Positions 55,675 to 64,000 of a DNA stretch of 64,000 nt are shown one piece after another (position 1 is the stretch's first letter; each line of letters starts with the position of its first letter). The notes under the pieces are model-generated. The model worked only from the letters and a program-made list of their open reading frames with translations, ran no database searches and was not told the origin of the DNA. The DNA lies in the NCBI RefSeq assembly GCF_014651495.1, contig NZ_BMWZ01000004.1, forward strand, positions 124,001 through 188,000, written 5' to 3'. The DNA comes from Algibacter mikhailovii. GTDB lineage: Bacteria > Bacteroidota > Bacteroidia > Flavobacteriales > Flavobacteriaceae. Both the position numbers and the translations under genes were made by a program.

Positions 55675-55767
55675 AACTCGTTTTCGTGCAAAAATAAACT
55701 AGACAAAATATGAACACTTCTAAAAAACGGAACAAACACCCTAAATTAAGCCTTAAAAACCAAACTG

Positions 55768-57003
55768 TTAGTTAAAACGAATAGCCTTAACCGGTGATAT
55801 TTTAGTAATGATGTATGAGGGGATTAACAACATGAGTAAACAGAGTACCAAAGTCCCAATATTTAAAGCCAGTATATACCCAAAATTAATATATACTGGT
55901 GCCTCTGTTACGTAGTATACACTTGGGTCCAACGCAAATAGTTTGAAATATTTCTGGGCAAACAAAAGACCCAACCCTATAATATTTCCCCACAGCAAGC
56001 CTAGAAGAATTAAATATGATGCGTTATATATAAACAATTTCCGGATGCTCCAATTATTACTACCTAGGGCTTTTAAAATACCTATCATTTGGGTGCGTTC
56101 AAGAATGAGCACCAATAAGGCAGTAATCATGTTAATTCCGGCTATTAGTATCATGATACCTATTATTCCAATAATGTTTTTATCAAAAATTTTAATCCAT
56201 TCAAAAATGGAAAAATATCTAGCCGTTATGGTTTCTGTATTAAATGTTGATGGTGTATTATGATATATCTCTATTCCTTTTTCTTCAAGCTTAGTATAAT
56301 CATCAATAAAAACTTCAAAACTTCCAATGTCCTCAGAACTCCATCTATTAATACGCTGTAAATGACGTAAATCACCTATTAAGTAAGTAGCATCTAAATC
56401 TTGAAAACCTGAATTAAATAAACCCACTACTTGATATGTGATAATATTAGGGAGTTTCTCTGGATCATCTTTACCAAAAACCATTTGAAAATTATCCCCA
56501 ACCTTAAAGTTTAATCTATTGGCAAGATATTCTGATATTAATACCTCTTCATTTCTTTTTGCTGTATAATCTGGCAAGCGACCTTCCACGAGAAATTCTT
56601 TAAAATAATCCCAGTTATAATCTGCTCCTACACCTTTAAGATAAGCCCCCTCAAAATCAGTTTCGGTTCGAATTACGCCAAACTTCGTAGCCACAGCCTG
56701 CACGTGCTTAACACCTTCAACCATTTTAAACTCAGGATAAAACTCTTGATTTATGGAAATTGGCTTCCCGCTTTCTTGAGAGTTATTGCTGTCGTAATTT
56801 GAAATAGTCACATGCCCATTAAAAGCCACTACCTTATCGCGTATTTTTTGCTGTAAACCAACTCCTGTTGCTATAGCAATCATCATAACTACAATACCAA
56901 TAGTAATTGCCGCTATACCAATTTTTATTATTGGTGCCGATATGCTACTTTTATACGCTTTACTACCAATAATGCGTTTAGCTATAAAAAACTCGAAATT
57001 CAA
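55768..57003 (-). CDS. LolC/LolE-type ABC permease (FtsX domain)
   Basis: 411 aa. One membrane segment near the N-terminus (about 24-46), a large periplasmic domain (about 47-270) and three membrane segments at the end (about 275-295, 325-345, 375-400). This is the layout of lipoprotein-release permeases. The start is a TTG at 57003: an in-frame stop lies 3 codons upstream and no ATG occurs in the first 39 residues, while the N-terminus MNFEFFIAKRI fits the family. The ATPase partner is not adjacent. The start is 8 bases from that of the divergent NamZ-like gene. Confidence 0.88.
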   Translation of the reverse strand: MNFEFFIAKRIIGSKAYKSSISAPIIKIGIAAITIGIVVMMIAIATGVGLQQKIRDKVVAFNGHVTISNYDSNNSQESGKPISINQEFYPEFKMVEGVKHVQAVATKFGVIRTETDFEGAYLKGVGADYNWDYFKEFLVEGRLPDYTAKRNEEVLISEYLANRLNFKVGDNFQMVFGKDDPEKLPNIITYQVVGLFNSGFQDLDATYLIGDLRHLQRINRWSSEDIGSFEVFIDDYTKLEEKGIEIYHNTPSTFNTETITARYFSIFEWIKIFDKNIIGIIGIMILIAGINMITALLVLILERTQMIGILKALGSNNWSIRKLFIYNASYLILLGLLWGNIIGLGLLFAQKYFKLFALDPSVYYVTEAPVYINFGYILALNIGTLVLCLLMLLIPSYIITKISPVKAIRFN

Positions 57004-57011
57004 TTTATCTT

Positions 57012-58253
57012 ATGACGTTTAATGTGTTCAAAAATACTGTTTTATTATTTGTTCTGATAATGATTTCTTGTGGAAGTACAACAACAAGAATCGATAACAA
57101 ATCAAGTGAAGACAAAGCGACTTACAAACCATTATCTGATGATAAGACTATTGTAGTTGGCGCAAATCAAACAGAAAATTATTTACCATTATTAAAAGGT
57201 AAACGTGTAGGCATAGTAGCCAATCAAACTTCGGTAATATTTAAAAATGACTTTTCTTACACACACTTGGTAGATTCACTCTTGGCTTTGCATATTAACA
57301 TCAAAAAAGTATTCGCGCCTGAACATGGATTTCGTGGACAAGCAGATGCAGGAGCACATGTCAATGATGCCATTGATACCAAAACTAATTTACCTCTAGT
57401 TTCTTTACACGGAAAATATAGAAAGCCCATACCAGAGCAACTAAAAGACCTAGACATTGTTGTATTTGACATACAAGATGTTGGTGTACGATTCTATACT
57501 TATATCTCCACACTTCATAATGTAATGGAAGCCTGCGCTGAAAATGGTATATCTGTCTTAATTTTAGACAGACCAAACCCCAATGGACATTATATTGATG
57601 GGCCTACACTAGAACTTCAGCATAAGAATTTTTTAGGCATGCACCCTATTCCTTTAGTGCATGGGATGACCATTGGTGAATATGCTAAGATGATAAATGG
57701 GCAAGCATGGTTAAACGACGGTCTACAATGTGACATTAAAATTATCCTTCTTAAAAACTATACCCATAATACCTCTTATAGTTTACCAATAAGACCTTCT
57801 CCTAATTTACCTAATGATCAATCTATTAGATTGTACCCAAGTTTAGGTCTTTTTGAAGGGACAAATATAAACGCTGGAAGAGGTACGGAATTTCAATTTC
57901 AAAGATATGGCGCACCATTTTTAAATAAGAACGCCCTAACATTTAGTTATACGCCCATTGAAAATTTTGGTGCAAAACACCCAAAACATAAAAATAAATT
58001 ATGCTACGGTGAAGACTTACGGCATGAAAATTTAAATGGTATCATGACCTTAAAATGGGTTATTAAAGCTTATGAAAATACGCTTGATAAATCACGGTTT
58101 TTCAATACAACCAATTTTACTAAACATGCTGGAACAGAAAAATTACAACAGCAAATAGAATCTGGACTTAGTGAAGTTGAAATCAAATTAACTTGGAAAG
58201 AAGACCTTGAAAATTTCAAAAAAATAAGAGCACAATATCTTCTTTATCCATGA
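57012..58253 (+). CDS. NamZ-like exo-muramidase (DUF1343), lipoprotein
   Basis: 413 aa with lipobox MISC (Cys20). The domain begins about residue 55 with the segment LLKGKRVGIVANQTSV and continues with FAPEHGFRGQADAG, IVFDIQDVGVRFYTYISTL and LDRPNPNG, all typical of DUF1343. The family member NamZ of Bacillus removes terminal MurNAc from peptidoglycan fragments. The serine hydrolase gene overlaps its stop by 4 bases, which suggests that the pair processes cell-wall material in the envelope. Confidence 0.9.
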   Translation: MTFNVFKNTVLLFVLIMISCGSTTTRIDNKSSEDKATYKPLSDDKTIVVGANQTENYLPLLKGKRVGIVANQTSVIFKNDFSYTHLVDSLLALHINIKKVFAPEHGFRGQADAGAHVNDAIDTKTNLPLVSLHGKYRKPIPEQLKDLDIVVFDIQDVGVRFYTYISTLHNVMEACAENGISVLILDRPNPNGHYIDGPTLELQHKNFLGMHPIPLVHGMTIGEYAKMINGQAWLNDGLQCDIKIILLKNYTHNTSYSLPIRPSPNLPNDQSIRLYPSLGLFEGTNINAGRGTEFQFQRYGAPFLNKNALTFSYTPIENFGAKHPKHKNKLCYGEDLRHENLNGIMTLKWVIKAYENTLDKSRFFNTTNFTKHAGTEKLQQQIESGLSEVEIKLTWKEDLENFKKIRAQYLLYP

Positions 58254-59314
58254 CCCGTATTTTAATAATGATGTCTCTTTTTTTTGCATGTTTCAGTTTT
58301 GGCCAGAATATAGAAAAAACCGAAAAACAAACTTTAAAAAAAGCAAAAAAACAGGCTAAACGGTTTCTTCGCTCACAAGGTATTCCTGGTATGTCCATTT
58401 CTGTTTCGAAAAAAGGGGATTTAATTTGGTCCCAAGGTTTTGGCTATGCGAATAGAAAAGAAAGACTTAGAGTAGAACCCAACAAAACACGTTTTAGGAT
58501 AGCCAGTATATCCAAATCGATAACTGCTGTTACACTAGCTAAATTAGTAGATGATAATCTTATTGATTTAAATATAAGTATCTATACCTACCTCCCTGAT
58601 TATCCCCAAAAAAAATTCGATTTTACTGTTAGAGAACTTGCTGGACATTTAGCGGGAATTCGGTCTTATAAAGGTGATGAGTTTACACTTAGCAAAAAAC
58701 TATCCATTTCTGAAGGTGTTGAATTATTTAAAAATGACTCCCTTCTTTTTGAGCCCTCTACCCAGTTTTATTATAACACTTATGGATATGTTTTATTAAG
58801 TGAGATTATGCAACAGGTTAGTAAAACTGATTTTGTGGATTTAGTCAATAGATTAGTCCTACAACCATTAAACATGAGCAATACCATGCTCGACGATTCA
58901 GAGCGTTATATACCAAATAAAACTACTTTTTACAGAAACAAACGTGTTTTATCAACGCCTGTTGCCAATGAATATAAGGTAGCCGGTGGTGGGTTTTTAT
59001 CAACATCTGAAGATTTAATTAAGTTTGGTCAAGAGGTTATATCACCTACACTTATCTCTGAAGACGCCTTATTTGAAATCACCACGTCTCAAAAATTGAA
59101 ATCAGGAAATTTAACTGGTTATGGTATTGGTTTTTCTGTAGAGCGGCCTAAAAACGGCACACCCAAGATTTATCATACTGGCGGTGGTATTGGAGCATCT
59201 ACCGCTTTATTTATTTACCCCAAAGAGGCCATTGTGATCTGTGTATTAACCAATAAAACAGGTGTGAAAATGGACAGCTTCGGAAAAACTCTAGAACATA
59301 TTTTTATTGATTAG
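58250..59314 (+). CDS. Serine beta-lactamase-fold hydrolase
   Basis: 354 aa with a signal peptide (about 1-18, ending FGQ). Motifs: SISK (Ser86, Lys89) as nucleophile box, YNT (Tyr175-Asn176-Thr177) in the place of YxN, and HTGG near residue 305 in the place of KTG. The pattern is that of class-C-like serine hydrolases and LACTB-type peptidases rather than a true beta-lactamase. It may cut peptides or esters from cell-wall fragments. The start overlaps the NamZ-like gene (ATGA). Its end overlaps the convergent sterol-desaturase gene by 11 bases. Confidence 0.9.
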   Translation: MTRILIMMSLFFACFSFGQNIEKTEKQTLKKAKKQAKRFLRSQGIPGMSISVSKKGDLIWSQGFGYANRKERLRVEPNKTRFRIASISKSITAVTLAKLVDDNLIDLNISIYTYLPDYPQKKFDFTVRELAGHLAGIRSYKGDEFTLSKKLSISEGVELFKNDSLLFEPSTQFYYNTYGYVLLSEIMQQVSKTDFVDLVNRLVLQPLNMSNTMLDDSERYIPNKTTFYRNKRVLSTPVANEYKVAGGGFLSTSEDLIKFGQEVISPTLISEDALFEITTSQKLKSGNLTGYGIGFSVERPKNGTPKIYHTGGGIGASTALFIYPKEAIVICVLTNKTGVKMDSFGKTLEHIFID

Positions 59315-60140
59315 CCTTATGAGTTGGCTTTTTATATTTCTGAAAAGGCTGCAAGAGTAAGTTTATAATGTTACTGTTCTCCTTTTCATCTGGAAATACG
59401 TCAACGCCATAAACAATTTTTTCGGCATCTAATTCCATAAATGTCCCAAATAGCCTATCCCAAATTGAAAAAATATTACCGTAGTTGGAGTCTGTATAAG
59501 GCAATGTATAATGGTGATGTACTTTATGCATATTTGGAGAAACTAGTACATAACTAATCCATTTATCCACATTTTTAGGAAGCCCAATATTAGAATGACT
59601 AAACTGAGTAGCTACAATAGACATCGATTGATATAACATAACAATTCCTATTGGAGCACCAATGGCAAAAACACCAATTAAGGTAAAACTGTATCGAATA
59701 ATGCTCTCGAGCGGATGGTGCCTATTGGCTGTTGTTGCATCAACTTTATGATCAGAATGGTGCACCAAATGAACCATCCAAAGTGGTTTCACCTTATGTT
59801 CTATTAAATGAGGTAAATAAGCTCCAAAAAAATCCATTAACAACACCCCCAATAACACATACAACCATAAAGGCATTTCTGGTAACCAATTTAAAACACC
59901 AAAATTATGCGCCATAACCCAATCGGCAGACATTAACAAAAGAAACGCCATGGGCAGATTAACAAGAACTGTTGTTATAGTAAAAAAGATATTGGGTACT
60001 GCATGCTTCCACTTTTTATATTTGAAATGAAATAGTGGCATAGCACCCTCCAATATCCAGAAAAAAGATAAACCTGCCACAATAATTAGTCCTCGATGAA
60101 GCGGCGGAATAGTCTCGAAATAATTTAAAATAGTTTCCAA
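59304..60140 (-). CDS. Sterol desaturase / fatty-acid hydroxylase family protein
   Basis: 278 aa integral membrane protein with about five hydrophobic segments. The di-iron histidine motifs are present: HLIEH (about 112-116), HLVHHSDH (about 125-132) with NRHH, and HKVHHH (about 206-211). Such enzymes hydroxylate or desaturate lipids. Bacterial members act on fatty acids, carotenoids or alkylglycerol ethers; the substrate is open. Ends convergent with, and overlapping, the serine hydrolase gene. Confidence 0.9.
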   Translation of the reverse strand: METILNYFETIPPLHRGLIIVAGLSFFWILEGAMPLFHFKYKKWKHAVPNIFFTITTVLVNLPMAFLLLMSADWVMAHNFGVLNWLPEMPLWLYVLLGVLLMDFFGAYLPHLIEHKVKPLWMVHLVHHSDHKVDATTANRHHPLESIIRYSFTLIGVFAIGAPIGIVMLYQSMSIVATQFSHSNIGLPKNVDKWISYVLVSPNMHKVHHHYTLPYTDSNYGNIFSIWDRLFGTFMELDAEKIVYGVDVFPDEKENSNIINLLLQPFQKYKKPTHKANQ

Positions 60141-60167
60141 ATCATATATATTTTGAACTAAATATAC

Positions 60168-60659
60168 CTATTTTATTTTTTCCTTCATCGCTTCAACAAT
60201 GTTAAAAGCAGCTGGACATATGGCAACATTCTTTAATGTAAGGTTTGATATTTGTTGAAATTTCCTTCTATCTGTATGCGGAAACTCTCTACAAGCTTTT
60301 GGTCTAACATCATAAATAGAGCAATAATTATCTGCGCCTAAAAACGTACATGGCACACCTTGGAGCACATAGTCATTATCCTCATCGACCCTGAGATACT
60401 GCTCAATAAATTGTTGTGTTTTTAACCTAAAGTGTTTGGCAATTCTGTCTACATCTTTATCGGTAAACAAAGGACCGGTAGTCTTACAGCAATTAGCACA
60501 TTCCAAACAATCGGTGCGTTCAAACTCCTCATCATGCAATTTTTGCATGATATAATCCAAATTCTTTGGCGGTTTCTTTTTTAGCTTAGCGAAGAATTTC
60601 TTGTTTTCGTTATGCTTATCTTTGGCCTGCTTTGGAAGCCTATTAATAGAGTCTTGCAT
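60168..60659 (-). CDS. YkgJ-family cysteine-cluster protein
   Basis: 163 aa. The Cys set is CLECANCCKTTGP (about 57-69), CTFLGADNYCSIYDVRPKACREFP (about 104-127) and a later CPAAF. The spacing fits a zinc- or iron-sulfur-binding cluster of the YkgJ/Fe-S oxidoreductase-like family. No function established. 28 bases upstream of the sterol-desaturase gene stop-to-start order on the same strand, so co-transcription is possible. Confidence 0.88.
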   Translation of the reverse strand: MQDSINRLPKQAKDKHNENKKFFAKLKKKPPKNLDYIMQKLHDEEFERTDCLECANCCKTTGPLFTDKDVDRIAKHFRLKTQQFIEQYLRVDEDNDYVLQGVPCTFLGADNYCSIYDVRPKACREFPHTDRRKFQQISNLTLKNVAICPAAFNIVEAMKEKIK

Positions 60660-60730
60660 GGCGTAAAAATAACCAAAGTTCTTGATACTTTATCAAAAAA
60701 TCATAATCACAAAAAACAACGTTTTTATAC

Positions 60731-61426
60731 ATGAAAGATCTTTTTGGACAGGCTTTATTAGATTATCATAATGGAAATTATACAGAGGATATCATTACTG
60801 AAACCAATATTTCTGATAAGGATAGCTTACCGCTGCCGTACCTCTTTAGAAACTTTGATAACATGCCTAAATTGGAACAAGAAGCACTTAATTCTTGCAG
60901 AGGCAGTATTCTAGATGTTGGTTGTGGTAGTGGATGTCATAGCTTGTACCTGCAAAAAAAAGGGTTTACAGTTAAAGCTATTGATATTTCAAAAGGAGCC
61001 ATTGAAGTTGCTAAACAACGTGGTGTCCTTGTCTGTGAGGTAAAAGCCCTAATAGACGAAACGCATACTTTTGACACCATTCTTCTATTAATGAATGGTA
61101 CAGGTATTTTTGAAGAATTATCTCAAGTTTCAAAATATTTAACGCATTTAAAAAGTCTGCTTAAACCTAATGGCCAGATATTAATTGACTCGTCTGATAT
61201 TAAATACATGTATACTGATGAAGACGGCGGCTATTGGATGGATATGAATTCTAATTATTATGGCGAGCTTGATTATTTCCTTTCCTATAAAGGTGAAAAA
61301 GAAGACCCTATGAAATGGCTATATCTAGATTTTGACACTTTGAAAATGGCTTGTGAAACCATTGGACTTAATTGCGACTTAGTTTTAGAAGGAGACCATT
61401 TCGATTATTTGGCACGCTTGAGTTAA
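60731..61426 (+). CDS. Class I SAM-dependent methyltransferase
   Basis: 231 aa. SAM motif I is ILDVGCGSGCHSLYLQKKGF (about 59-78), followed by AIDISKGAIEVAKQRG (motif II) and TILLLMNGTGIF (motif IV region). The rest is the usual Rossmann-like fold. The acceptor is unknown. Monocistronic and divergent from the YkgJ-type gene. Confidence 0.9.
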   Translation: MKDLFGQALLDYHNGNYTEDIITETNISDKDSLPLPYLFRNFDNMPKLEQEALNSCRGSILDVGCGSGCHSLYLQKKGFTVKAIDISKGAIEVAKQRGVLVCEVKALIDETHTFDTILLLMNGTGIFEELSQVSKYLTHLKSLLKPNGQILIDSSDIKYMYTDEDGGYWMDMNSNYYGELDYFLSYKGEKEDPMKWLYLDFDTLKMACETIGLNCDLVLEGDHFDYLARLS

Positions 61427-61465
61427 GTTATTCCTACTTTTCAATAATGAATCGCAACCTCGGAT

Positions 61466-63205
61466 TTAAAAATCAAATTTATAGGTTGCTCCAGCCAAAA
61501 ATTGAACCCCTTGAACAGGATAATTAACCCATTTCTGATACTGCTGATTTGCTATATTGTTCACCTTTGCAAAAAAAGTAAACTCGTCATTTATACGATA
61601 ACCCACATGTGCATTTACATCAAAAAAGCTATCTAGAGTTACCGTACGCATTAAATCTTCAGGTACCAATGTGCCTTCCAAAGCTACTTGGTCTTTTCGT
61701 TCGCCCACAAAAAATAAATTAGCCCCAGTAAACCAATGTTCATCAATCTGGTAATCAAAAAACACAGAAGCCTTCAAATCAGGTAAATTCCATGCTTCAG
61801 CCTCTACATCCGTATCATAAACAAAATACTCGCCTTTTAAACCAAGCTTAAAATTTCTGTTTAGATCAACATTTAATTCACCGGCAAAACTAAACGTTTT
61901 AATATCATCATAAGAGATGCCAAATGAATTGCCGTATTCATAGCTATTTTGGGCTGAAATATTTTTAATAGTATTTGATTTAAAAAGCGCCTTATTTTTA
62001 TCTGCAATATAACTTCCACTAACATTATAACTCATAGTACTTGACACCTTCCCTTTTAAACCAAGATAGGTATTATATACTTGATCGGTGGGAGTAATAA
62101 ACAGGCTAGGTGAAACAAAAGGATTTTCATTTGCAAAACCATGATAAGAGTTTTGAATTAAATCTCCTTTAATTCCCCCATAGGCAATTAAAACATCATT
62201 TACCACCCTATACGTTGCGCTAACATTTGGATACATATAGAATTTACTCTTGCCAAACTCCATATCATTTAAATAATACAAGGATAGACCTATATCTACG
62301 GTTAAATCATCCTCTTGAAGCTGAAAGGTTGGTGATAATCCTATTTGAAAATTACTATACTTCAATTCTGAATTGGTGAAATAGTCTCTATCAAAACCTC
62401 CGCCTAAATAATCAATTTTAAAACCGGTATAAATCTCTATATTATTAATAGGAATATCCACTTGTGCTTTCGCAATAAATCTATTTTCTCCGGAACCTTG
62501 ATTATCCGAAAAATGACGAAAGAACACACTACCAGAATTGATATACGTATCATTAAAAGTAAGTGCTCCACCTACGTGGGCATCAAAGTAAGAATGACCA
62601 ACATCTAAACCATTAATAAGCACTGTATCATCTTTATAACCATCATTTATTCCATACCAATTATAATGTTGAAATTGGAATCCACCATCAATATTATAAG
62701 TCATATCACGTTGATTAGAGCTATAATTAACTTCCAATTGCGAATTGATAAAATCATCATCTAGTACAACTTCATCAATACCACCACCAGATGAATGATG
62801 GCGCACATAACCGCCTATATTATCGTATCGATTAAGGGCGTGATTTAAATAGACTTCCCCTAAAATAGTATTATATGTGCCCAATCCAAGAGATGCATAA
62901 TTATCATATAACTTAGATGGTGCCTTTTTTTCAACAACGGCAGCCTTGCCTTTTGCAGGTGTAAAGGTTGAAGCTACCGGAATCGAAAAAATATTATATT
63001 TAATTTCCTTTTTTTTATCGGTTGTCTCTTCATCAAGATTTGGAGCTTCTTTGACTTTAAACGCATCTGATATTGTTGGAGTATACGGCTTGACAACATC
63101 AATAACACCTGTAGTTAAGGTGTCACTTGATTTATCTTGAGAAAAGCCTATATTAATCCTTAATGCAAAGATTATTAACGCTAATATTTTTATGTGCTTT
63201 CGCAT
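61466..63205 (-). CDS. TonB-receptor-type outer-membrane barrel without plug domain
   Basis: 579 aa. Signal peptide ends GFSQ (about 23). An acidic linker of about 75 residues follows where a plug domain would be expected, then a barrel of aromatic-rich strands from about residue 100. The end ANVNNIANQQY-like region (about 545-555) and final GATYKFDF match TonB-dependent receptors, with a terminal Phe. No TonB box or carboxypeptidase-like domain is seen. It lies 31 bases after the TPR gene and is probably its partner. The ligand is unknown. Confidence 0.85.
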   Translation of the reverse strand: MRKHIKILALIIFALRINIGFSQDKSSDTLTTGVIDVVKPYTPTISDAFKVKEAPNLDEETTDKKKEIKYNIFSIPVASTFTPAKGKAAVVEKKAPSKLYDNYASLGLGTYNTILGEVYLNHALNRYDNIGGYVRHHSSGGGIDEVVLDDDFINSQLEVNYSSNQRDMTYNIDGGFQFQHYNWYGINDGYKDDTVLINGLDVGHSYFDAHVGGALTFNDTYINSGSVFFRHFSDNQGSGENRFIAKAQVDIPINNIEIYTGFKIDYLGGGFDRDYFTNSELKYSNFQIGLSPTFQLQEDDLTVDIGLSLYYLNDMEFGKSKFYMYPNVSATYRVVNDVLIAYGGIKGDLIQNSYHGFANENPFVSPSLFITPTDQVYNTYLGLKGKVSSTMSYNVSGSYIADKNKALFKSNTIKNISAQNSYEYGNSFGISYDDIKTFSFAGELNVDLNRNFKLGLKGEYFVYDTDVEAEAWNLPDLKASVFFDYQIDEHWFTGANLFFVGERKDQVALEGTLVPEDLMRTVTLDSFFDVNAHVGYRINDEFTFFAKVNNIANQQYQKWVNYPVQGVQFLAGATYKFDF

Positions 63206-63236
63206 ATGTAATTTTTATTTATAGTGATTGATGATA

Positions 63237-64000
63237 CTAATCTTCTGCCTGAATTGAAGCGTTCGTTTCGGCTTCCTTTTTCTTGATTGTACTAAGTTCT
63301 TCTTTTGCTTCTGACACAACATCTTCAAATTCTGAAAAATTAGTTATAACGCTTTCCAAAATATAAGTGGCCTGAAATGCATCATCTAAGGCGTAAAAAT
63401 TCTTAGCCATAAGTACCAAACCTTTAGCGCTATAGTATTTATACCCAGAAAAATCTTTTGCTAGTTTTTGAACGCTTATGTTAGAAGCTTCAAAATTATT
63501 TGCTTTATTTTTAAAATAAGCGTCATGGTATAATGCTTCTGCAGCCATTTCCCCAATAGCAACTTGCTCCACTTCTTTATAGGCCAACTCAGCTTTGTCC
63601 TCATCCCCTGTTTTCATAGCAGATCTGGCAATAATAATATGGGCATCGCTTTTTATTTTATTATCAATATTTGAACTTGATAATACTTTTTCTGCATAAG
63701 AAACGGCTATCTTATAAGCTTGCAATTGGTAGTTTGCTTTCATTAAATTTGATTGCGAAAAAATCACATTATGCGGAAAGCTTGCTTCTTCCTCCAACCT
63801 TTTCAGCAAAGGAATGGCCTTCTCCCAACGTTTCTGTTCTAGATGGTATTGTGATAATTTTGCCAAAGCTTCTTCTGTAAATTCACTTTGAGCGGCTTCA
63901 ACCACATAGCTATAATGTGGTGAGGCATTCTCCAACAAATTCTTTTTAGAATACAATTGTGCTACATAAAAATGAGCTTTTAACGCATGCAACCCTTTAG
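63237..64000 (-). CDS. TPR-repeat protein, C-terminal part only
   Basis: At least 254 codons; the frame stays open through base 64000, so the gene continues beyond the window and the TTG at 63992 is not its start. The visible part is a run of tetratricopeptide-like helix pairs, for example AKLSQYHLEQKRWEKAIPLLKRL and AHIIIARSAMKTGDEDKAELAYKEV (regions about 40-62 and 115-140 of the fragment). The last 20 residues are charged. Long TPR proteins next to plug-less TonB-type barrels recur in Flavobacteria; an envelope complex is likely but the task is unknown. Confidence 0.85.
   Translation of the reverse strand, partial: KGLHALKAHFYVAQLYSKKNLLENASPHYSYVVEAAQSEFTEEALAKLSQYHLEQKRWEKAIPLLKRLEEEASFPHNVIFSQSNLMKANYQLQAYKIAVSYAEKVLSSSNIDNKIKSDAHIIIARSAMKTGDEDKAELAYKEVEQVAIGEMAAEALYHDAYFKNKANNFEASNISVQKLAKDFSGYKYYSAKGLVLMAKNFYALDDAFQATYILESVITNFSEFEDVVSEAKEELSTIKKKEAETNASIQAED

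Noticed and set aside
58250-59314. True beta-lactamase
   Set aside because: YxN and KTG boxes are changed to YNT and HTGG, and the gene is coupled to a muramidase-like gene.

Overview
The window comes from an AT-rich, low-GC marine member of the Bacteroidetes, most likely family Flavobacteriaceae. The evidence is a type IX secretion (T9SS) C-terminal sorting domain on an alginate lyase, TAnnTTTG-type -7 promoter boxes, no recognisable Shine-Dalgarno sequences, Bacteroidetes families such as DUF2851, DUF3467 and DUF4369, and a plug-less TonB-type barrel next to a TPR gene. No rRNA, CRISPR array, insertion sequence or prophage was found.

Layout. (1) 1-8.3 kb is accessory: two secreted alpha/beta hydrolases, a secreted repeat protein, a small heat-shock protein with a frameshifted lipoprotein partner, and three isolated genes of unknown or loosely known role. 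Degenerate copies of one dispersed intergenic repeat separate the genes between 3.8 and 8.3 kb, giving a cassette-like layout. (2) 8.4-10.4 kb holds a lone multidomain PL7 alginate lyase with two TTGGTTAACCAA operators upstream. (3) 10.5-25.9 kb is mixed metabolism and envelope: VOC protein, WYL regulator, tandem FKBP lipoprotein, an ABC ATPase with a permease/M1-peptidase fusion, MOSC protein, DEAD helicase, S1 sulfatase, DUF985 cupin, VanX-like dipeptidase, AlkB-like oxygenase, DUF819 membrane protein and DUF4369 lipoprotein. (4) 26-30 kb holds tRNA-Thr, an idi-queD-manA overlapping operon and prfC. (5) 30.1-43.9 kb, minus strand, is the conserved information-processing block tRNA-Thr/Tyr/Gly/Thr, tuf, tRNA-Trp, secE, nusG, rplK, rplA, rplJ, rplL, rpoB, rpoC, preceded by hpf, xerC and rpsU. 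(6) 45.5-52.9 kb holds an acyl-CoA dehydrogenase, ComEA-like protein, AGCS symporter, K+ channel, PspC, DUF2851, DUF2721 and a CIA30-family protein. (7) 53-60.7 kb holds a GH2 beta-mannosidase-like enzyme, a LolC/E-type permease, a NamZ-like muramidase coupled to a serine hydrolase, a sterol-desaturase-family enzyme and a YkgJ-type cysteine-cluster protein. (8) 60.7-64 kb holds a methyltransferase, the TonB-type barrel and the C-terminal part of a TPR protein that runs off the window.

How the genes work together. The PL7 lyase, sulfatase, GH2 enzyme and esterases fit a life on algal polysaccharides, but they are scattered single genes rather than one polysaccharide utilisation locus. The NamZ/serine hydrolase pair and the VanX-like enzyme suggest peptidoglycan turnover. 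The most interesting items are the dispersed-repeat cassette-like segment, the A6-tract frameshift in the Hsp20-linked lipoprotein, the ABC permease-M1 peptidase fusion, the palindromic operators of the alginate lyase and GH2 genes, and a promoter whose predicted start point lies at the base of a terminator-like hairpin at the head of the tRNA-tuf block.
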